Shown here: positions 8,335 through 16,796 of the stretch, in pieces
Layout of the letters: each line of letters opens with the position of its first letter
How positions within the stretch are numbered: the stretch's first letter is position 1
DNA from: Chryseobacterium sp. ERMR1:04
GTDB taxonomy: Bacteria > Bacteroidota > Bacteroidia > Flavobacteriales > Weeksellaceae
DNA: 64,000 nucleotides
Direction of reading: 5' to 3'
Assembly: GCF_001297705.1 (NCBI RefSeq)
Contig: NZ_LIRF01000005.1
Location: 124,001-188,000 of the forward strand
Program-made: the position numbers and the translations under genes
Notes under the pieces: generated by a model
Told to the model about the DNA's origin: nothing
Seen by the model: only the letters and a program-made list of their open reading frames with translations
Database searches by the model: none

Positions 8335-9117
8335 ATGAATAAATTTCTATTAAAAGCACTGGTTTTAGCCTCAGTAAATATTGCTGTTTTTGCAGACGCA
8401 CAATTTAGAACCCGAAACAGAATGGACAAGTTGGAAGATTTCGACCAACAGATATTTAGTTGGGGTTTTTATTTGAATGGTAATATAGTAGACTACCGTA
8501 TAGTACTTAACCCAAGATACGGTATGGATGGTAACCAGAATCTTGTTTCATCTAAAAATAGTAAAAGTTTCGGAGCGGGATTGATCGCAAAATGGAGACT
8601 TAACGATTATTTAGATTTAAAATTGGAACCAGGCTTGCAATTTGCTCAAAGGCAACTTACTTTCAACACACAGTCAAATGACCAGTATGCTGCAGGTTCT
8701 TTGACGAATTCTCCTTTTATTCCGATTCCTTTGAATGATAAAGACAAAGTAAGAGATATTAAATCTACCTTGGTAGATATCCCTATTATGTTGGAGCTTC
8801 ATGGGCAAAGGTGGTATAACTCAAGACCTTATATTGCCGCTGGGGTAAATTACATTGTCAACTTACAGTCTAATTCTGATTCTACAGATGATAATTTACA
8901 ACAGGTGTTTAGATCTACAACGCATAATTTTGCTTGGTCTGCAGAAATGGGTATTCAATTTTATTTCAACAAATTTAAATTGACCCCTGCAATTAGAGGA
9001 ACTTTCATTATGAACAATGAATTGGTTGCTGATAATGCGAATACACCTCCTTATTGGACGTCAGCAATGTCTACTTTACAAACAAGAGCGGTGTTTTTTG
9101 TATTGAAATTTGAATAA
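8335..9117 (+). CDS. porT: PorT family outer-membrane protein of type IX secretion
   Basis: A 260-residue protein with a signal peptide (cleavage near FADAQF, residue 22) and a small outer-membrane beta-barrel pattern of alternating strands ending VFFVLKFE. Sequence character (FSWGFYLNGNIVDYRIVLNP, KLEPGLQFAQRQL, VDIPIMLELHG) fits PorT, first described as needed for gingipain secretion in Porphyromonas and for gliding and type IX secretion in Flavobacterium. The position directly after ubiE is the same as in other flavobacteria. It is the last gene of the operon, with a terminator at 9138-9165. No other type IX component is in this window. Confidence 0.85.
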   Translation: MNKFLLKALVLASVNIAVFADAQFRTRNRMDKLEDFDQQIFSWGFYLNGNIVDYRIVLNPRYGMDGNQNLVSSKNSKSFGAGLIAKWRLNDYLDLKLEPGLQFAQRQLTFNTQSNDQYAAGSLTNSPFIPIPLNDKDKVRDIKSTLVDIPIMLELHGQRWYNSRPYIAAGVNYIVNLQSNSDSTDDNLQQVFRSTTHNFAWSAEMGIQFYFNKFKLTPAIRGTFIMNNELVADNANTPPYWTSAMSTLQTRAVFFVLKFE

Positions 9118-9137
9118 GAAATAAGCTTATAAAATAT

Positions 9138-9165
9138 AAAGGGGGTGTATTACATCTCCTTTTTT
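9138..9165 (+). terminator. Terminator after porT
   Basis: AAAGGGGGTGTA pairs, with two G-T wobbles, with TACATCTCCTTT, followed by a T-run. Confidence 0.6.
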
Positions 9166-9197
9166 GTTGGAAAATCAAAATATAGGGAGTTTTATTT

Positions 9198-9226
9198 TTG
9201 TTACTGTCAATATTTTTTTATTTTTG
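9198..9226 (+). promoter_or_regulatory. Bacteroidota-type promoter for the coiled-coil gene and zapA
   Basis: TTG at 9198-9200, an 18-base spacer and TATTTTTG at 9219-9226 match the TTG-N17-21-TAnnTTTG consensus closely. The start codon follows 27 bases later. Confidence 0.7.
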
Positions 9227-9253
9227 CTAATAGTTAGAATATAGAAACCTGAA

Positions 9254-9556
9254 ATGCTTCAAGATTTAGAAAACAATTTTTCAGAATTAGAGAAAAAGAT
9301 TTTGAATTTACAAAAGAATCAACAAAGTCTTAATGAAAAATTAACGGATTTAAACAAAGAGCATGAAGAACTGAAGAAGAAATACGACGAGGAAAGGAAA
9401 AAAAGTCAGGTATTAGCAGAAGAACAAAAAAATATAAAACTTTATTCAGCGATATCAGGAAACCCGGAACACAATAGGTTGATGAAAAATCATATCAACA
9501 GATTGGTTAAAGAAGTGGATTTCTGTATTGCTCAGCTTCAAAACAGTGGATTATAA
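9254..9556 (+). CDS. Small coiled-coil protein, partner of ZapA by position
   Basis: A 100-residue, highly charged protein. Residues 5-60 form a continuous heptad-like coiled coil (ENNFSELEKKILNLQ, LTDLNKEHEELKKKYDEER), followed by a conserved-looking tail with IKLYSAISGNPEHNRLMKNH and LVKEVDFCIAQL. It shares one base with the start of zapA (ATAATGG), so translation is likely coupled. Coiled-coil partners such as ZapB work with ZapA at the FtsZ ring in other bacteria; this protein could do the same, but that is inferred from neighbourhood and shape only. Cytoplasmic. Confidence 0.85.
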   Translation: MLQDLENNFSELEKKILNLQKNQQSLNEKLTDLNKEHEELKKKYDEERKKSQVLAEEQKNIKLYSAISGNPEHNRLMKNHINRLVKEVDFCIAQLQNSGL

Positions 9557-9843
9557 TGGATGTAAGAAGAATTACCATCAATATTGCAGGAAGAGTATAT
9601 CCACTAAACGTGCCCGCAGCAGAGGAAGAGACTTTGCGTAAAGTGGGGAAGCAAATTGAAAATATGATTAAAGATTTTGAACAAAACTTCGATGTAAGAG
9701 ATAAACAAGATGCTTTGGCAATGTGCGCCCTGAAATTGGGAACGAATGCTGAAGTGGTATCTCTGAACTACGAAAAAAATATAAATTCTACCAACGAAAG
9801 ATTAGTAAAGATCAATCAATCGTTGAATGAAATTGGGAAATAG
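9556..9843 (+). CDS. zapA: Cell division protein ZapA
   Basis: A 95-residue protein. The N-terminal part RRITINIAGRVYPLNVP followed by an acidic helix (EEETLRKVGKQIENMI), the DALAMCALKLG segment and a C-terminal coiled coil are the pattern of ZapA, which binds FtsZ and promotes bundling of its filaments at midcell. The length is normal. It overlaps the preceding coiled-coil gene by one base and is followed directly by the 6S-like RNA, the same neighbour as in many proteobacteria. Confidence 0.88.
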   Translation: MDVRRITINIAGRVYPLNVPAAEEETLRKVGKQIENMIKDFEQNFDVRDKQDALAMCALKLGTNAEVVSLNYEKNINSTNERLVKINQSLNEIGK

Positions 9844-9864
9844 ATTTTTTTTTCCAGAAAACCT

Positions 9865-10033
9865 GCCTACAATAATTCTAACACATTAAAGGTAAACTCA
9901 ACGCTAAAAAATTACCGAACAAACATCCATTGAATGGCGCGCCGGTTATCCGGATTACAGACAGTGGAGATCAGTTCAAATCGTGTTGATTAGGAGTTTA
10001 CTCTATATCATTGAATTATTGTAGGCTTTTTTT
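9865..10033 (+). ncRNA. ssrS: 6S RNA (flavobacterial type)
   Basis: A long hairpin RNA of about 170 nt. The ends pair perfectly over 14 bases (GCCTACAATAATTC at 9865-9878 with GAATTATTGTAGGC at 10013-10026) and are followed directly by a T-run, so the closing stem also serves as terminator. Inside, GTAAACTC (9892-9899) pairs with GAGTTTAC (9994-10001), partly in competition with TCAACGC (9898-9904) and GTGTTGA (9983-9989), and the centre holds a CCGG-TTAT-CCGG hairpin. Interrupted long stem, central bubble, size and position between zapA and rny fit 6S RNA, which binds the housekeeping RNA polymerase. No promoter of its own is evident; it may be processed from the zapA transcript. Confidence 0.8.
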
Positions 10034-10071
10034 ATTAACATTGTAAAGACAATTAAAACTCAATATAGATT

Positions 10072-11643
10072 ATGACAATAACAACCATTATAGTCGGCGT
10101 GATTTGCCTTGTAATTGGTGCGGTGATAGGAATACTTTTCTCTAAAAGCTCACTTAATACTAAAGGACAATTTATTATAGATGACGCAAAAAAGAATGCT
10201 GAAAACCTTGTAGAAAAAGCGAATGTACAAGCTGAATCCATAAAGAAAGAAAAGAACCTTCAGGCTAAAGAAAAATTCCTTGAATTAAAATCTCAGCATG
10301 ATGCAGATATCCAATCGAGAGAGAAGAAAATGCAGGATTCTGAAAAGAGAGTGAAAGACAAAGAAAATAAGCTGAATGATGAGCTTAGCAAGGCAGGAAA
10401 ACTTGAAAAAGACTTGGACAGACAAATTGCTGATTATGCCAAGAAAACTGAAAATTTAGATAGAAAACAACAGGAATTAGATGTGATCACTTCTAAGAAA
10501 GTTGAAACTTTAGAGAAAATATCTAATTATACAGCAGAAGAAGCTAAAGCTGAATTGGTAGAATCAATGAAAGCTGAAGCAAAAACAAGAGCTCAGGCTC
10601 ACGTTCAGAGCATCATGGAAGAAGCTCAGTTGAATGCTAAAGGAGAAGCTAGAAAAATCGTTATCCAAACGATTCAGAGAATAGGAACAGAACAGGCTAT
10701 CGAAAATTCAGTATCAGTATTTAATATTGAATCTGATGAAGTTAAAGGTAGAATTATTGGTAGAGAAGGTAGAAATATCCGTGCTTTAGAAGCAGTAACA
10801 GGAGTTGAGATCATCGTTGATGATACTCCGGAAGCAATACTTCTTTCATGTTTCGACCCAGTGAGAAGAGAGATCGCAAGATTATCACTTCACAGATTGG
10901 TAACAGACGGAAGAATCCACCCTGCAAGAATTGAAGAGGTAGTGGAAAAAACAAGAAAGCAGATTGAAGAAGAAATTATTGAAGTAGGTAAAAGAACAGT
11001 TATTGATTTAGGAATTCACGGCTTACACCCAGAATTAATAAAGATTGTAGGTAGAATGAAATACCGTTCTTCTTACGGACAAAACTTATTACAGCACTCA
11101 AGAGAGGTAGCAAATATCGCTGCAACAATGGCTGCTGAACTAGGACTAAATGTGAAATTAGCGAAAAGAGCTGGTCTATTACACGATATCGGTAAAGTTC
11201 CTGAGCAGGAGTCTGAACTTCCTCACGCTTTACTAGGTATGCAATGGGCTGAAAAATATGGTGAAAATGCAGAGGTTATCAATGCCATTGGAGCTCACCA
11301 CGACGAGGTAGAAATGACTTCATTGTTGTCTCCGATTATTCAGGTTGCTGATGCTATTTCTGGAGCAAGACCAGGGGCTAGAAGACAGGTGCTGGAATCT
11401 TATATCCAAAGATTAAAAGACCTTGAAGCTGCAGCATTAAGCTTTGAAGGAGTATCAAGTGCATACGCAATTCAGGCAGGTAGAGAGTTGAGAGTAATGG
11501 TAGAAAGTGGAAGAGTAAATGACGAAACCGCTTCTCAGTTATCTTACGATATTTCTGAAAAGATCCAGAACGAATTAACATATCCTGGACAAGTAAAAGT
11601 AACAGTAATCAGAGAAACGAGAGCTGTGAATATTGCAAGATAA
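10072..11643 (+). CDS. rny: Ribonuclease Y
   Basis: A 523-residue membrane-bound endoribonuclease that starts mRNA decay. Order of parts: N-terminal transmembrane segment (residues 4-24), a long charged coiled coil (about 30-200), a KH RNA-binding domain with [15 protein letters not shown] (226-240), and an HD metal-dependent domain with LLHDIGK (369-375) and the following AHHDEVE. Length and order are normal for the family. It follows the 6S-like RNA by about 40 bases and ends before a strong terminator, so it is probably transcribed alone from within or just after the RNA gene. Acts at the inner face of the membrane. Confidence 0.96.
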   Translation: MTITTIIVGVICLVIGAVIGILFSKSSLNTKGQFIIDDAKKNAENLVEKANVQAESIKKEKNLQAKEKFLELKSQHDADIQSREKKMQDSEKRVKDKENKLNDELSKAGKLEKDLDRQIADYAKKTENLDRKQQELDVITSKKVETLEKISNYTAEEAKAELVESMKAEAKTRAQAHVQSIMEEAQLNAKGEARKIVIQTIQRIGTEQAIENSVSVFNIESDEVKGRIIGREGRNIRALEAVTGVEIIVDDTPEAILLSCFDPVRREIARLSLHRLVTDGRIHPARIEEVVEKTRKQIEEEIIEVGKRTVIDLGIHGLHPELIKIVGRMKYRSSYGQNLLQHSREVANIAATMAAELGLNVKLAKRAGLLHDIGKVPEQESELPHALLGMQWAEKYGENAEVINAIGAHHDEVEMTSLLSPIIQVADAISGARPGARRQVLESYIQRLKDLEAAALSFEGVSSAYAIQAGRELRVMVESGRVNDETASQLSYDISEKIQNELTYPGQVKVTVIRETRAVNIAR

Positions 11644-11666
11644 TAATCAATCAAAGATATTTTATA

Positions 11667-11696
11667 AAAACCTTTCAAGAAATTGAAAGGTTTTTT
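11667..11696 (+). terminator. Terminator after rny
   Basis: AAAACCTTTCAA pairs with TTGAAAGGTTTT around a GAAA loop, followed by T6. Confidence 0.85.
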
Positions 11697-11716
11697 ATTT
11701 TTATCAAAATTTAAAA

Positions 11717-12958
11717 ATGCAAGAACTGTCATTATCCTCCAAGCTGAAATACATTTTTTCTATCCCCGTGATCATTGCTGCCCTTGGGTATTTTGTAGAT
11801 ATTTATGATCTGCTTCTATTTGGGATCGTAAGAATTCCAAGTTTAAAAGCATTAGGGCTGAATCCCGATGTAGATGGGACATTTATTCTCAACTGCCAAA
11901 TGATTGGATTGTTGATTGGAGGGATTTTCTGGGGTGTTTTCGGTGATAAAAAAGGAAGACTTTCTGTATTATTCGGATCAATCTTGGTGTATTCCTTAGC
12001 CAATATTGCTTGCGGTTTTCTCCCGTATTTTCCAAAAGAACATTTGGTATATTCTTATGCAGGATTAAGGTTTATTGCAGGAATTGGTCTAGCCGGAGAG
12101 CTTGGAGCAGGAATAACATTGGTTTCTGAAAGTTTACCAAAGAATTTAAGAGCGATAGGAACTTCTGTAGTGGCAGGTTTCGGATTAATGGGAGCGGTTG
12201 TGGCTCAATTGACCGTAGAGCTTGCCGGAGGGTGGAATATCTCTTACATCATCGGAGGGGTTCTGGGAATCATGCTGTTGTTTTTAAGAATAAGTGTTTC
12301 GGAATCTGGTATTTATAAAAATATTGAAACGAAATCTCTTTCCAAGGGAAACTTTCTCTCCTTTTTTACCAATAAAGACCGTTTCATCAGGTATTTAAAA
12401 TGCATCGCGGTGGGATTGCCTACTTGGTATTGCATTGGGATTCTGGCGGTATTAGCGAACCAATTTGCCCCTGAATTCGGAATTAAAGACCTAAACCCGG
12501 GAAAAGCAATAATGTGGGCGTATGTAGGTATTTCTGTCGGTGACTTAATGAGCGGATTTATTTCCCATGCATTAAAATCCCGAAAGATGGCCATTTTCTA
12601 TATGCTGATCTTTACGTTAATTGGTGTCGTGATCATGCTTTTCGGAAATACCAATACAGAAACCAAGTATTATATGTTCTGTGTGTGGCTCGGATTAGGA
12701 ACAGGATATTGGGCGATGTTTGTAACGTTAGCAGCAGAACAGTTCGGGACGAATATCCGAAATACGGCAACCACCACGGTTCCTAATATGGTAAGAGGAT
12801 TGGTTCCGGTAATGATCCTAGCTTTCGATCTTCTTAAAAACAATTTTTCTGTGATCATGAGTGCCGCAGTGGTTGGCGTGGTGGTATTCGGGCTTGCTTT
12901 TTATTCTTCTTTCACGATTTCTGAAACCCACGATAAAGATCTAGACTTTACAGAATAG
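11717..12958 (+). CDS. MFS transporter
   Basis: A 413-residue integral membrane protein with about 12 hydrophobic segments. The major-facilitator loop 2-3 motif is seen as GVFGDKKGRLSVLFGS (near residue 73), and the helix-4 region RFIAGIGLAGELGAG has the charged R and E typical of sugar-acid and metabolite:H+ symporters. YFVDIYDLLLFG in helix 1 is also typical for that branch. It probably imports a small organic acid or similar compound, but the substrate cannot be read. It begins 21 bases after the rny terminator, and no partner gene lies next to it. Confidence 0.85.
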   Translation: MQELSLSSKLKYIFSIPVIIAALGYFVDIYDLLLFGIVRIPSLKALGLNPDVDGTFILNCQMIGLLIGGIFWGVFGDKKGRLSVLFGSILVYSLANIACGFLPYFPKEHLVYSYAGLRFIAGIGLAGELGAGITLVSESLPKNLRAIGTSVVAGFGLMGAVVAQLTVELAGGWNISYIIGGVLGIMLLFLRISVSESGIYKNIETKSLSKGNFLSFFTNKDRFIRYLKCIAVGLPTWYCIGILAVLANQFAPEFGIKDLNPGKAIMWAYVGISVGDLMSGFISHALKSRKMAIFYMLIFTLIGVVIMLFGNTNTETKYYMFCVWLGLGTGYWAMFVTLAAEQFGTNIRNTATTTVPNMVRGLVPVMILAFDLLKNNFSVIMSAAVVGVVVFGLAFYSSFTISETHDKDLDFTE

Positions 12959-13053
12959 GAGGTAATGTGAATGAATACGCAATGTATGTTTGATTTAATT
13001 GTGTTACTGATCGTATTAATCGTCAATTATCGTGCAATTAAATAATAATTATG

Positions 13054-13083
13054 TTGTGGATACTATTTATTTGTTTAACTTTG
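13054..13083 (+). promoter_or_regulatory. Promoter of the Cys-rich peptide gene
   Basis: TTG at 13054-13056, a 19-base spacer and TAACTTTG at 13076-13083 form a full Bacteroidota promoter, leaving a leader of about 40 bases before the ATG at 13130. Confidence 0.7.
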
Positions 13084-13129
13084 GAACCGTTCAATTAAAA
13101 AAATACTTTAAACTAAAATCAGAAATCAC

Positions 13130-13321
13130 ATGTTAAACCAAGTTTTAAAAAATGCTAAAAAGCTACAAAAAGGAGATCTTAAAAATATCGTAGGAGGTAT
13201 TAGTAAACCTAATTTATCTCTATGCGGATGCAGCTGCTCTGGAGCGGTAACAGGTCCTGAGTATTGCTCTCAATATTTCGGATGCCCTCAAGTTTACACT
13301 TGCGGACAAGATCTAACATAG
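13130..13321 (+). CDS. Cys-rich peptide with double-glycine leader (RiPP or bacteriocin-like precursor)
   Basis: A 63-residue peptide. Residues 1-23 are a leader of the kind recognised by peptidase-containing ABC exporters: amphipathic LKNAKKLQKGDLKNI ending VGG. Cleavage after G23 would release a 40-residue core with six cysteines (C32, C34, C36, C46, C52, C58), including the CGCSC cluster, and Ser/Thr residues. Leaders of this form are common on small secreted peptides of Chryseobacterium and relatives. No modification enzyme, exporter or immunity gene is next to it. A complete promoter before it and a strong terminator after it support a real, independently expressed gene. Disulfide bonding or enzymatic ring formation are both possible. 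Confidence 0.8.
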   Translation: MLNQVLKNAKKLQKGDLKNIVGGISKPNLSLCGCSCSGAVTGPEYCSQYFGCPQVYTCGQDLT

Positions 13322-13346
13322 AAACATTTCCACATTTAATATGCAG

Positions 13347-13376
13347 AACCCTTTTGGTATATCCAAAAGGGTTTTG
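13347..13376. terminator. Bidirectional terminator between peptide gene and yeiH-like gene
   Basis: AACCCTTTTGG pairs with CCAAAAGGGTT (13363-13373) around a five-base loop, with T residues following on the plus strand. It lies between two convergent genes. Confidence 0.8.
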
Positions 13377-13381
13377 TTCTT

Positions 13382-14338
13382 TTAATGAATGATATAGAGT
13401 AAGCTTCCGATGCTTATGGTGATCCAAAGAATCAATGCAACTGCTAAAGGTTTTAAACCAATGGTCTTCAGGGTCTGTAAAGAAAGGGTAGAGCCGATTA
13501 AAAATAAAGTTACGTTTAATCCGGATTTCGCAGCAACCGTAACTATAGAGCTGAAGCTATCGAAGAAAGGGAAATAGGTATTCAGAAGAATAGCAAGAAT
13601 AAACCATCCAATAAACCATGGGATTTTAATTTTAGAACCTTTACTTTTAAAAATAAACATTGTAATGATGGATACTGGGATAATCCATAATGCTCGGGCT
13701 AGTTTTACCGTAGTTGCTATTTTTAATGCTTCATCACCATATTTACTTGCTGCGCCTACAACAGAGCTGGTATCATGGATTCCGACGGCACACCACAGTC
13801 CAAATTGCTCTTGGGTAAGATGCAAAATATGCCCAATAAAAGGATAAACAAACAAGGCAACCGAATTCAGCGTAAACACAATCGCAAGAGCCAGCGATAT
13901 TTGTTTTGTACTGGGTTTTATAATAGGAGAGGTTGCTGCAATGGCACTTCCTCCACAAATTGCAGTTCCTACAGAAAGCAAATAAGAAAGTTGCTTATCA
14001 AGCTTGAATATCTTTCCTAAAAAGTAGCCTAAAGTCATCACGGTGAAAATACTCATTACCGTTAAAGTAAATCCAGTTTTGCCGGCCTGGAGTGCTTCAT
14101 CTAATTTTAATCCGAAGCCTAATCCTACAATAGAAATTTGTAATAAAAGATGAATGTATTGATGTACTTTTTTTTCAAAAGGGTTGCCTATGAAAATGGC
14201 TAAAAGAATTCCCAAAGCCAATGCAATCGGAGAAGAGACAAATGGAGTAAGGCATAGAATGATTATTCCAATAAAAATTATTTTCTGTGAAGTTTCATTT
14301 TGGATGAAAGTTTTCATATTGTAAAGCGTTGAAATCAT
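13382..14338 (-). CDS. YeiH/UPF0324 family membrane protein (putative sulfate or anion exporter)
   Basis: A 318-residue membrane protein with about ten hydrophobic segments. Family features include the SVGTAICGGSAIAATSPII stretch (about 140-160) and GIHDTSSVVGAASKYGDEA (about 190-210), strongly conserved in the YeiH family. Related proteins have been linked to sulfite or taurine metabolism as anion exporters, but the substrate is not settled. A LysR regulator lies upstream on the same strand (14660-15547), a pairing often seen for this family. A start at the internal Met8 (MKTFIQNETS) is also possible. Confidence 0.85.
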   Translation of the reverse strand: MISTLYNMKTFIQNETSQKIIFIGIIILCLTPFVSSPIALALGILLAIFIGNPFEKKVHQYIHLLLQISIVGLGFGLKLDEALQAGKTGFTLTVMSIFTVMTLGYFLGKIFKLDKQLSYLLSVGTAICGGSAIAATSPIIKPSTKQISLALAIVFTLNSVALFVYPFIGHILHLTQEQFGLWCAVGIHDTSSVVGAASKYGDEALKIATTVKLARALWIIPVSIITMFIFKSKGSKIKIPWFIGWFILAILLNTYFPFFDSFSSIVTVAAKSGLNVTLFLIGSTLSLQTLKTIGLKPLAVALILWITISIGSLLYIIH

Positions 14339-14659
14339 AGTTCAAAATTCTACAATTTATTATTACGATGTAAATCGTATTTTGTTATGATTGATAACTT
14401 TTAGTTATAATTGATTGAGGTTTTTAATGTTTCGAAGTTGGTTAATCGCAAAGGCGCAATTTCTTTTTACAACAATATGTTTTAAGGCGCAAGGATTTTA
14501 TCGTAGATAAAATTGATTGGTTTATATGATACAAGCCCGCATACGTTTTGTCATCAGGAGGAATCTATATATCGCGATTGGAGCCTCTGTGATTTTCCAA
14601 TAAAATATTCTTTTCTAATTATAATTTCCTATTTTACTCGAAAAGTTTTTTATATACAT
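14339..14659. repeat. Gene-free spacer with a CGCAAAGGCGCAA repeat
   Basis: No gene is seen. Bases 14437-14513 (GTTGGTTAATCGCAAAGGCG, then TAAGGCGCAAGGATTTTAT and GATAAAAT) recur at 51166-51241 with the same order and spacing. The right part forms an ATTTTAT/ATAAAAT hairpin. The yeiH promoter must lie close to 14339, in AT-rich DNA. Around 14549 there is a piece (TTTGTCATCAGGAGGAATCT) resembling the start of the repeats at 54908 and 60159. Confidence 0.5.
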
Positions 14660-15547
14660 TCAAACAGGTTCATAACTCATAAACTTCAGAAATAATTGAA
14701 TCAATTCAGATTGTTCCCCTTTGGGAAGGATGTAATGAAAGTTTCTTTCGATACTGAAGTTTTTGATATCAATAATTGTTAAGACATTGTTTTTAAGCTC
14801 ATTTAAAACAGTGCTGATTGATAAAAAAGCCATACAGTCGGAATGTAATAGATAATTTTTAATGCTTTCACTGCTTCCCAATTGCATGACAATATTCAGT
14901 TCATCAATAGTAATTCCTTTTTCTTTTAACCGATTCTGAATAAATTCCTGAGTTCCTGAGCCTTGTTCACGGAAAATTAAATCTACATCATACAGATCTT
15001 TTAGATTCAGTGTTTTGTTGGCTAAAGGATGATGGGCTTTGGCAACAAGTACAATTTCATCAGCTTTGAAGGTGGTATATTCAAAAAAAGAAGACTGAGA
15101 TTCTCCTTCAATGATTCCCAGATCTATTTTTCCTTCTTTTAAAAGGGTGGAAATTATTTCAGTATTTTGGGTGAGCAATTCTATTTTGATGTCTTTATAA
15201 TAAGAATTGAATTTTGCCAGAATTTCAGGTAAAATATACTGAGCGATTGTTGTGCTGGCCCCGATAATCAGTTTTCCTTTATGCTGTTGATTCACCTGGC
15301 TGATCTCAAATTCCAGATCACGATATATATTCCTTATTTTTTCAGCGTATGCATACAATATTTTGCCGCTTTGAGTAAGCTGAATAGAGGTTCCTTTTCG
15401 ATCAAACAACTTGGTGTTAAGTAGATTTTCTGTTTCTTTGATATGTTTGGTAACGGCGGGTTGTGAAATATTCAGTTCTTCCGAAGCTCTTGTAAAACTC
15501 AGCCTTGAAGCAACGGTGTAAAAAACTTTTAATCTGTAATCAAACAT
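14660..15547 (-). CDS. LysR-family transcriptional regulator
   Basis: A 295-residue regulator. The N-terminal winged helix-turn-helix is clear (FYTVASRLSFTRASEELNIS then QPAVTKHIKETENLL, residues 9-45), followed by the periplasmic-binding-like effector domain (KLIIGASTTIAQYILPEIL onward). The N-terminus resembles CbbR/YeiE-type members. Its position upstream of the YeiH-family gene, both on the minus strand, suggests it controls that gene in response to a small anion or sulfur compound. This is inference from neighbourhood. Confidence 0.9.
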   Translation of the reverse strand: MFDYRLKVFYTVASRLSFTRASEELNISQPAVTKHIKETENLLNTKLFDRKGTSIQLTQSGKILYAYAEKIRNIYRDLEFEISQVNQQHKGKLIIGASTTIAQYILPEILAKFNSYYKDIKIELLTQNTEIISTLLKEGKIDLGIIEGESQSSFFEYTTFKADEIVLVAKAHHPLANKTLNLKDLYDVDLIFREQGSGTQEFIQNRLKEKGITIDELNIVMQLGSSESIKNYLLHSDCMAFLSISTVLNELKNNVLTIIDIKNFSIERNFHYILPKGEQSELIQLFLKFMSYEPV

Positions 15548-15673
15548 ATGGGGAATTTAAGCAAAGAAAAAATAAGTTTCTGGAGTAAAGTCAATTTTAA
15601 TTCTCTTATTTCCTTTGTATTTTCAGAGGATACAAAGGAAATAGGAGAGTATGGGGTTGCAATTGGGATGAAA

Positions 15674-16141
15674 TTATAAAAAAGGTTTCATTTCATCTTC
15701 TATCTGAGTCCTCAGATCCATCAGACGTTTTGCATATTGCTCCTGTTGTTTTTCAGCTTCTGTACTCGGGATCCATTTAGGAACAGGAAGTTTTTTGCCA
15801 TTTTCATCTACCGCTACAAAAACAATGATACAGTGGGTTTTCTTAACAAAAATAGGCTGTTTTAGATTTCTTGAAAATACATTGATGGATATATGCATAC
15901 TCGAAGAGCCTGTGTAAATAACCTGAGCCTCTACTTTTACTATTTCCCCGATTTTAATAGGTTCATAGAAACGAATTCCCCCTACATATACCGTTACAGA
16001 ATAATTTCCACTCCAGGTAGTTGCGCAAGCATATCCTGCTTGATCAATCCACTTCATTACACTTCCTCCATGAACGTTTCCTCCATAATTAACATCTGAG
16101 GGTTCAGAAATAAACTGAAAAGTAATCGGTTTGTTCTCCAT
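15674..16141 (-). CDS. Acyl-CoA thioesterase, hotdog fold
   Basis: A 155-residue hotdog-fold enzyme of the YciA/BACH type. The motif NYGGNVHGGSVMKWIDQAGY (residues 18-37) has the catalytic Asp in the WIDQAG helix, followed by strands TVYVGGIRFYEPIKIGEIV and VKKTHCIIVFVAVDENGKK. It hydrolyses acyl-CoA to free acid and CoA in the cytoplasm. The C-terminal helix (EAEKQQEQYAKRLMDLRTQI) is longer than minimal. It is transcribed alone. Chain-length preference cannot be inferred. Confidence 0.88.
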   Translation of the reverse strand: MENKPITFQFISEPSDVNYGGNVHGGSVMKWIDQAGYACATTWSGNYSVTVYVGGIRFYEPIKIGEIVKVEAQVIYTGSSSMHISINVFSRNLKQPIFVKKTHCIIVFVAVDENGKKLPVPKWIPSTEAEKQQEQYAKRLMDLRTQIEDEMKPFL

Positions 16142-16199
16142 TTTCTTATAAAATTTTCATAAAGGTATTTAATAATTCTTAGAATGGCATATTAAATCA

Positions 16200-16207
16200 T
16201 ACTTTTG
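16200..16207 (+). promoter_or_regulatory. Putative -7 box of the ArsC-like gene
   Basis: TACTTTTG fits TAnnTTTG, 54 bases before ATG 16262. Confidence 0.35.
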
Positions 16208-16261
16208 GAGGTTAGAACTTTGAAGAAGGTTTTATGTAATAAAAATAACTTAAAAAAATAA

Positions 16262-16615
16262 ATGAAAAAAGTATTTTATCTTAATACGTGTGACACTTGC
16301 AGAAAAATATTGGCCCAGTTTAATCTTAAAGAATGGGAGCTTCGTGAAATAAAAAAAGAACCCATTACAAAAGAAGAATTGGAAGCAATGGCGAAAATTG
16401 CGGGGTCTTACGAAGAATTATTCAGTAAAAAATCTACTCAGATCAAGCTAAGAGAGCTAGATCTAAAGACTTTGGGTGAAGATGATTTTAAAGAACTTCT
16501 GCTTGATCATTATACGTTTTTGAGACGTCCTGTTTTCCTTACTGATAGCAAAATTTTTATTGGTAACGATAAAAAGAATATTGGAGAATTGAGAGATTTC
16601 TTTAATTCAAATTAG
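16262..16615 (+). CDS. ArsC/Spx-family thioredoxin-fold protein
   Basis: A 117-residue protein of the arsenate reductase superfamily. It starts MKKVFYLNTCDTCRKILAQF with a CxxC (C10, C13) in the place of the ArsC active-site cysteine, and has LRRPVFLTDSKIFIGND with the conserved Arg-Pro turn. Members include glutaredoxin-linked arsenate reductases, YffB-like proteins and the RNA polymerase regulator Spx. No other arsenic resistance gene is nearby, so a general thiol role is at least as likely as arsenate reduction. Cytoplasmic, single gene. Confidence 0.82.
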   Translation: MKKVFYLNTCDTCRKILAQFNLKEWELREIKKEPITKEELEAMAKIAGSYEELFSKKSTQIKLRELDLKTLGEDDFKELLLDHYTFLRRPVFLTDSKIFIGNDKKNIGELRDFFNSN

Positions 16616-16745
16616 AAATAGTAGACAGGTTTTTTCAGAATGTTGTTTGGGGCTGTCGGATTTTCTGAGGGTCAGGATTTTGATGAATATGAATTTTTGA
16701 AATCCAAACAATGTAGATCATGATCTGTTTCAGGAGTATAAAAAC

Positions 16746-16775
16746 AAAAACCACAGAATATTCTGTGGTTTTTTG
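16746..16775. terminator. Bidirectional terminator
   Basis: A nearly perfect palindrome: AAAAACCACAGAA with TTCTGTGGTTTTT, between two convergent genes. Confidence 0.85.
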
Positions 16776-16796
16776 CTTTAAGTATATATCTTTTAA

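Noticed and set aside
16262..16615. Calling the ArsC-like gene an arsenate reductase of a resistance operon
   Set aside because: No arsenite pump, ArsR or other resistance gene is nearby, and the CxxC form is also found in Spx/YffB-like proteins.
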